A DNA stretch of 64,000 nt from Sipunculus nudus. Its lineage: Eukaryota > Annelida > Sipuncula > Golfingiida > Sipunculidae. The DNA lies in assembly GCA_026874595.1 (NCBI GenBank), contig CM049306.1:9383019-9447018 (forward strand), written 5' to 3'. Both the position numbers and the translations under genes were made by a program. Positions 60,311 through 64,000 of this stretch are shown here, one piece after another (within the stretch, counting starts at the first letter, position 1; each line of letters begins with the position of its first letter). The notes under the pieces were generated by a model. It saw only the letters and a program-made list of their open reading frames with translations, searched no databases and was not told the origin of the DNA.

Positions 60311-63300
60311 ATATATGTGTGTGATGCTGTGTGTGTGATGGTGTCACATTTCCGAAGGAATGGACACTCCAGGTTCTTTTAACCAATGAACTAAACTGGT
60401 TGAAACTCACACATACACTCAAAAAAGATGAAAAAAGACGAGAAAACAAAACAATAACAATATATTAAAAGTAAACTTACACTTCTCTGGAAAGGCGTTC
60501 CACACATATGATTTGAAGATGACTAGAGTCCATATAATCACACTAAATCACCAAACTCAAGTCATGTTTACTCCAGAATGAACACTACACCCAAGAGTTT
60601 CATTTGTTTACACGACTGTTGATCACATGACCGACGCGCACGTGACATTGGAATACCAGCTTCTAGTCCAGGCCGCTTACACTGTTCATACACAGGAACT
60701 TACTAGCCACTTTAGCCACTAAGCAACACAGTTATTCACAAATCGACGGTTAACAAGTCCTTCTGTAAATACGATTCCACTCTCAAGTCCGTTAGAGAGT
60801 ACAACGTGGCAGCCCGCAGACATTGACGTTCTACGCCTAGGAGCATCGTCTCAGACAGTGTCGGACCCTCCTCTAGACCGATGACAAACTCTAAGACTAC
60901 ACTCTCTGGTGCCCCGATCTAGGAGATTGTGAAGTCTTTCCAGCATCCACAGTTGATATACGCCTGCTTACGTCACACATCCGGACCGCCGTTCGGCCTA
61001 TCGCCTCACACTATTATGAGGCCTGTCATTAATTGCATGAATAATAAAATGTACACGCCTCCAGAGAACAAACATGGGAAAGAGTCAAGTATGGAGGTGT
61101 TCTGCCTTTGAAGTCTATAGTAAACAATGTTACATGAACATGATTAGAACTAGACATGAACCGATTCCCATGGAATTATAACTGTACTGAAACCAACATC
61201 AAATAAGACACCTGGGTTCTCTAAACTAGGCTCGCTCTCACGCTAACATCGATATATAATATTTCATATTAATGTCGAGAAATTATAGATATAATCATCT
61301 GGTTGTACTCCTTACTTACATGTGAGATAAAATAACTAAGTCACAGTTTTCTGGTGACAGATGGTGTTGGTGTGTATGTATTTGTGTAAAAAAATGAGAG
61401 TATTTTTAAAAGGAAAGCTGGGCGTGTTATGACGCTTTTTTTGTATTTTTATATCCCGTCTAACAAGAAGTCAGAATAAGTGTACATAAGAATTTAAGCA
61501 GAAACTTTCACATCAAAAGCATCTGACTGACTGACTGATTGACTGAATATGAAAATGTATTAAGCCCTCCGAGCGCTCCAGTTGGAAGGATCTGAGACCC
61601 GTTCCGTGGGCGCTCCCTTGGCTTAAATTTTGATGGAGCCATTAAATGAGATGCTACCAAGCCAAACAGAGAGCCGATCTAGCCATCAGCGTGCTCGATA
61701 GGCAAGTATAGCTATCCGAAGAGTCCGGAAGGCAACAGCATCCACAGGCACAAAGCAGAAGCCCGTTCATACGTTTAAGGCGCAACAGCTGGGACCACGC
61801 CCACCAAAACCATCCGCTAGGACACTCCGAATATGTATCACCATTATCGTCGACGGCCATTCAAAAGTATCAGATCAAAAGTTCCATAGATATTATCAAA
61901 TAACATATTGTATGGGTTCAGACTATAGACTATACTTGTTACCGTGAACAATAAAAGCCCTGGGGCATTATATTGTTCTGTATAGATTTGACTGGAGAAT
62001 GCATGAACTGTTTTGTGATATAGTTCTTTACGTATACTTGCGGCTATGTATAATCTCTGCAGATATCACTTTAACCAGACCTTTTTTAACCTTGTAGTTT
62101 GACAAGAGATCACTACCAAACATTGTAATTCTAATCAATTCACAACTTTTGATATCACGGGCGTATTTGTATAACGGTGGCTTCCTCATATATATTATAT
62201 ATTATCTGAGTGCTTGGTGCCCGGACTCCCTCGCATGTTGCATCGCATCATGATATAAATTTCGTTGAATGTGTATCATGCATGTATGTGATATATACAA
62301 TCTAAGACAAAACGGAGTTCGCCAAGGTTCTGTTCACTCATTCTCAATATGTAGAACCATGGGAACCTTGTCATGGGTGAATGTTCCTGCATGTTGGTAT
62401 ATAGGTAAGATTGTTTATCGTAATAAATGGTTTCTTTGTGGAGCCAAAGGTTGCCAATGCGCATGACAAAACATCAGAAAAAGCCAAACAGTCGGTGGTT
62501 AAAATCACTTGTATATATACACCATGCATGTACTTTGGCTAATGCATATGCATTGGATTATCTTCTTGTCTATCTGTAAGAAAATGCATGTGTCACATGT
62601 AGCATGCTCCATGCACAAATGATCACATCTAAAGTAGTAAGAATCACTGGTGCTAGCTCCCTCGACAGGGACTTGTAACTGTACTCAAAGTTTAAGGTTG
62701 CACTAATGAATTTAATTTATATCTTATCTACACAGGGTTCGTCTATTCAACAATACCAGTTGTGTAAAAATTGATTTTACATCAGAATAAAAACATAATG
62801 ACTATAAAATATTAGATATAGCTTTAATCAATATATGCCAGATGTTGACTTGATATACGGTATTATAAATTATCATCTATCATCAATAAAAATGAACAAA
62901 CATTAGAAAATGTGCTTTAGCGTTATGTATGCCCATCTGCCTATACGTTTCTATATAGATCATGCACATCTTTACACCAAGCTTATTAAGGTCGAATATG
63001 CATGCTGTCCCGGTTTTTGTTAAAACAAACAACATGATTGCCTTATGATTGCTCCCTTCTTTTTAGAAATAAATAGGACCATAACAAAACAAAGATTCTT
63101 CGGGATAACAAATAAAAGGAACAAGGCCGTCAACCAACAACAGACTAACTTCTAATGCATATACACGGACAATATACGGTCTCTGTAATTCTCACCCATA
63201 TATGTATACCAAAAACAAATAATTATATAAATCATAATTGTTTATAAAATTTCAAAAAGAATACTTATTTCTATATACAAAGAAAAATATATATTTTCAT

Positions 63301-64000
63301 CCTCAAATACCCGTTAATGTATTCAGGGAATCTGTATTTGTTTCACTATAATGAACAAGAGTTGAACGGAGCTCAGCTTTGGTTTGCTTTCTCTGGGGAA
63401 TCTGGCAAGTTAAATTATAGATGGACGAACTTCCAGGAGGCCAATGCATAAATGCTTCGCTATTGAATTCTGCATTGTATATTGTACAAAATAATCAATG
63501 TTGCTATGGAGAGTATTAATCTTTAAGTATTCCCGTGAATACATGTCATACATGTTTTACGTCTATGTAAGGGAAACAATTGAGAAAAGGTACATGTTTA
63601 TAATGGCACAAGGTTGCCATGCAACGTGAAATTGTCAGCATTGCTGTACCGCTGACATTACTTGAATTATCTAAATTTCTTAATATTTTGTGAAATGATA
63701 CATGCACACTAGCTTTCATATTTAGTATCTTGTTGTCAACGCCAATATACAAATGGAAAATGACAGCTATTTTAAGCAAAACTGATTCAGGTGCTTTTAT
63801 TGATTGCATGGCTTCAATTGGGTATACCTGATATTTAGGAATTTTACACAAAGACGGAAATTGTAGCATATATTGGAAATGATTAATGATATTTGCTGAC
63901 GTTTGATAAAAAGGCAAAGACCTTTTAAGGAAATGTTAATATGTGTCTGGATATTAAATCATAATTAAAATGTGTTTTTGATTTCAAGTTACATGGCAAG
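60311..64000. other. No gene recognised
   Basis: A (CTGA)n tetranucleotide run sits at 61523-61547. The longest frame, 63546-63917 on the minus strand (123 codons), is AT-rich, has mixed composition and matches nothing I recognise. Confidence 0.5.

Noticed and set aside
61523-61547. (CTGA)n run as the microsatellite part of a bivalve pearl or Helentron element
   Set aside because: Such elements can carry ACTG-type repeats, but no terminal sequence or tandem core was found around it.

Overview
This looks like a stretch of animal (metazoan) genomic DNA with very few or no genes. It is AT-rich, full of simple repeats, and contains no long non-repetitive open reading frame, no operon-like packing and no recognisable host protein family. 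The repeat types point to a marine invertebrate, most plausibly a bivalve or other mollusc: a decayed Jockey-type non-LTR retrotransposon, elements with internal tandem repeats, AGGTCA-rich repeat arrays, and many (TA)n and (GA)n tracts. The species assignment is inference from repeat style, not a sequence match.

Layout. From 0 to 4.4 kb: microsatellites, a CRE/TATA pair near 2.2 kb, and a 5'-truncated, dead reverse-transcriptase element on the minus strand whose 3' end is a (TA)n tract. From 4.4 to 11.8 kb: mostly unrecognised single-copy DNA with (CT)n and (TA)n tracts. From 11.9 to 14.75 kb: a large GT-rich minisatellite with a 16-bp core, a 93-bp higher-order unit in exact register, and a 362-bp duplication. 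From 15 to 31.6 kb: unrecognised sequence, microsatellites, a 257-bp element with 30-bp inverted ends at 24.9 kb, and two weak candidate exons at 27.1 and 27.8 kb. From 31.7 to 36.2 kb: a composite repeat block rich in AGGTCA half-sites, related to a second block at 44.3-45.9 kb. At 36.7-37.1 kb: a compact 439-bp LTR element. From 38.5 to 58.6 kb: several minisatellites (units of about 29, 45, 30, 18 and 50 bp) between unrecognised DNA. At 59.2 kb: a further copy of the LTR with an adjoining primer-binding site. The last 4 kb hold nothing recognisable.

The most interesting object is the compact LTR element at 36695-37133. It has two 160-bp LTRs, 119 bp between them, a primer-binding site, a polypurine tract and a 4-bp target duplication, which is the structure of a TRIM (terminal-repeat retrotransposon in miniature). 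Each LTR also carries a tRNA-like pair of Pol III promoter boxes, an A box and a B box, with the same 43-nt spacing in all three LTR copies in this window. Downstream of the third copy is an 18-nt match to the well-known proline-tRNA primer site. An LTR with an internal tRNA-type promoter parallels the plant Cassandra TRIMs, which carry 5S rRNA promoters.

No gene network can be described. The biology visible here is that of mobile and tandem repeats, plus scattered candidate regulatory motifs (TGACGTCA, CTCF-like and nuclear-receptor-like).
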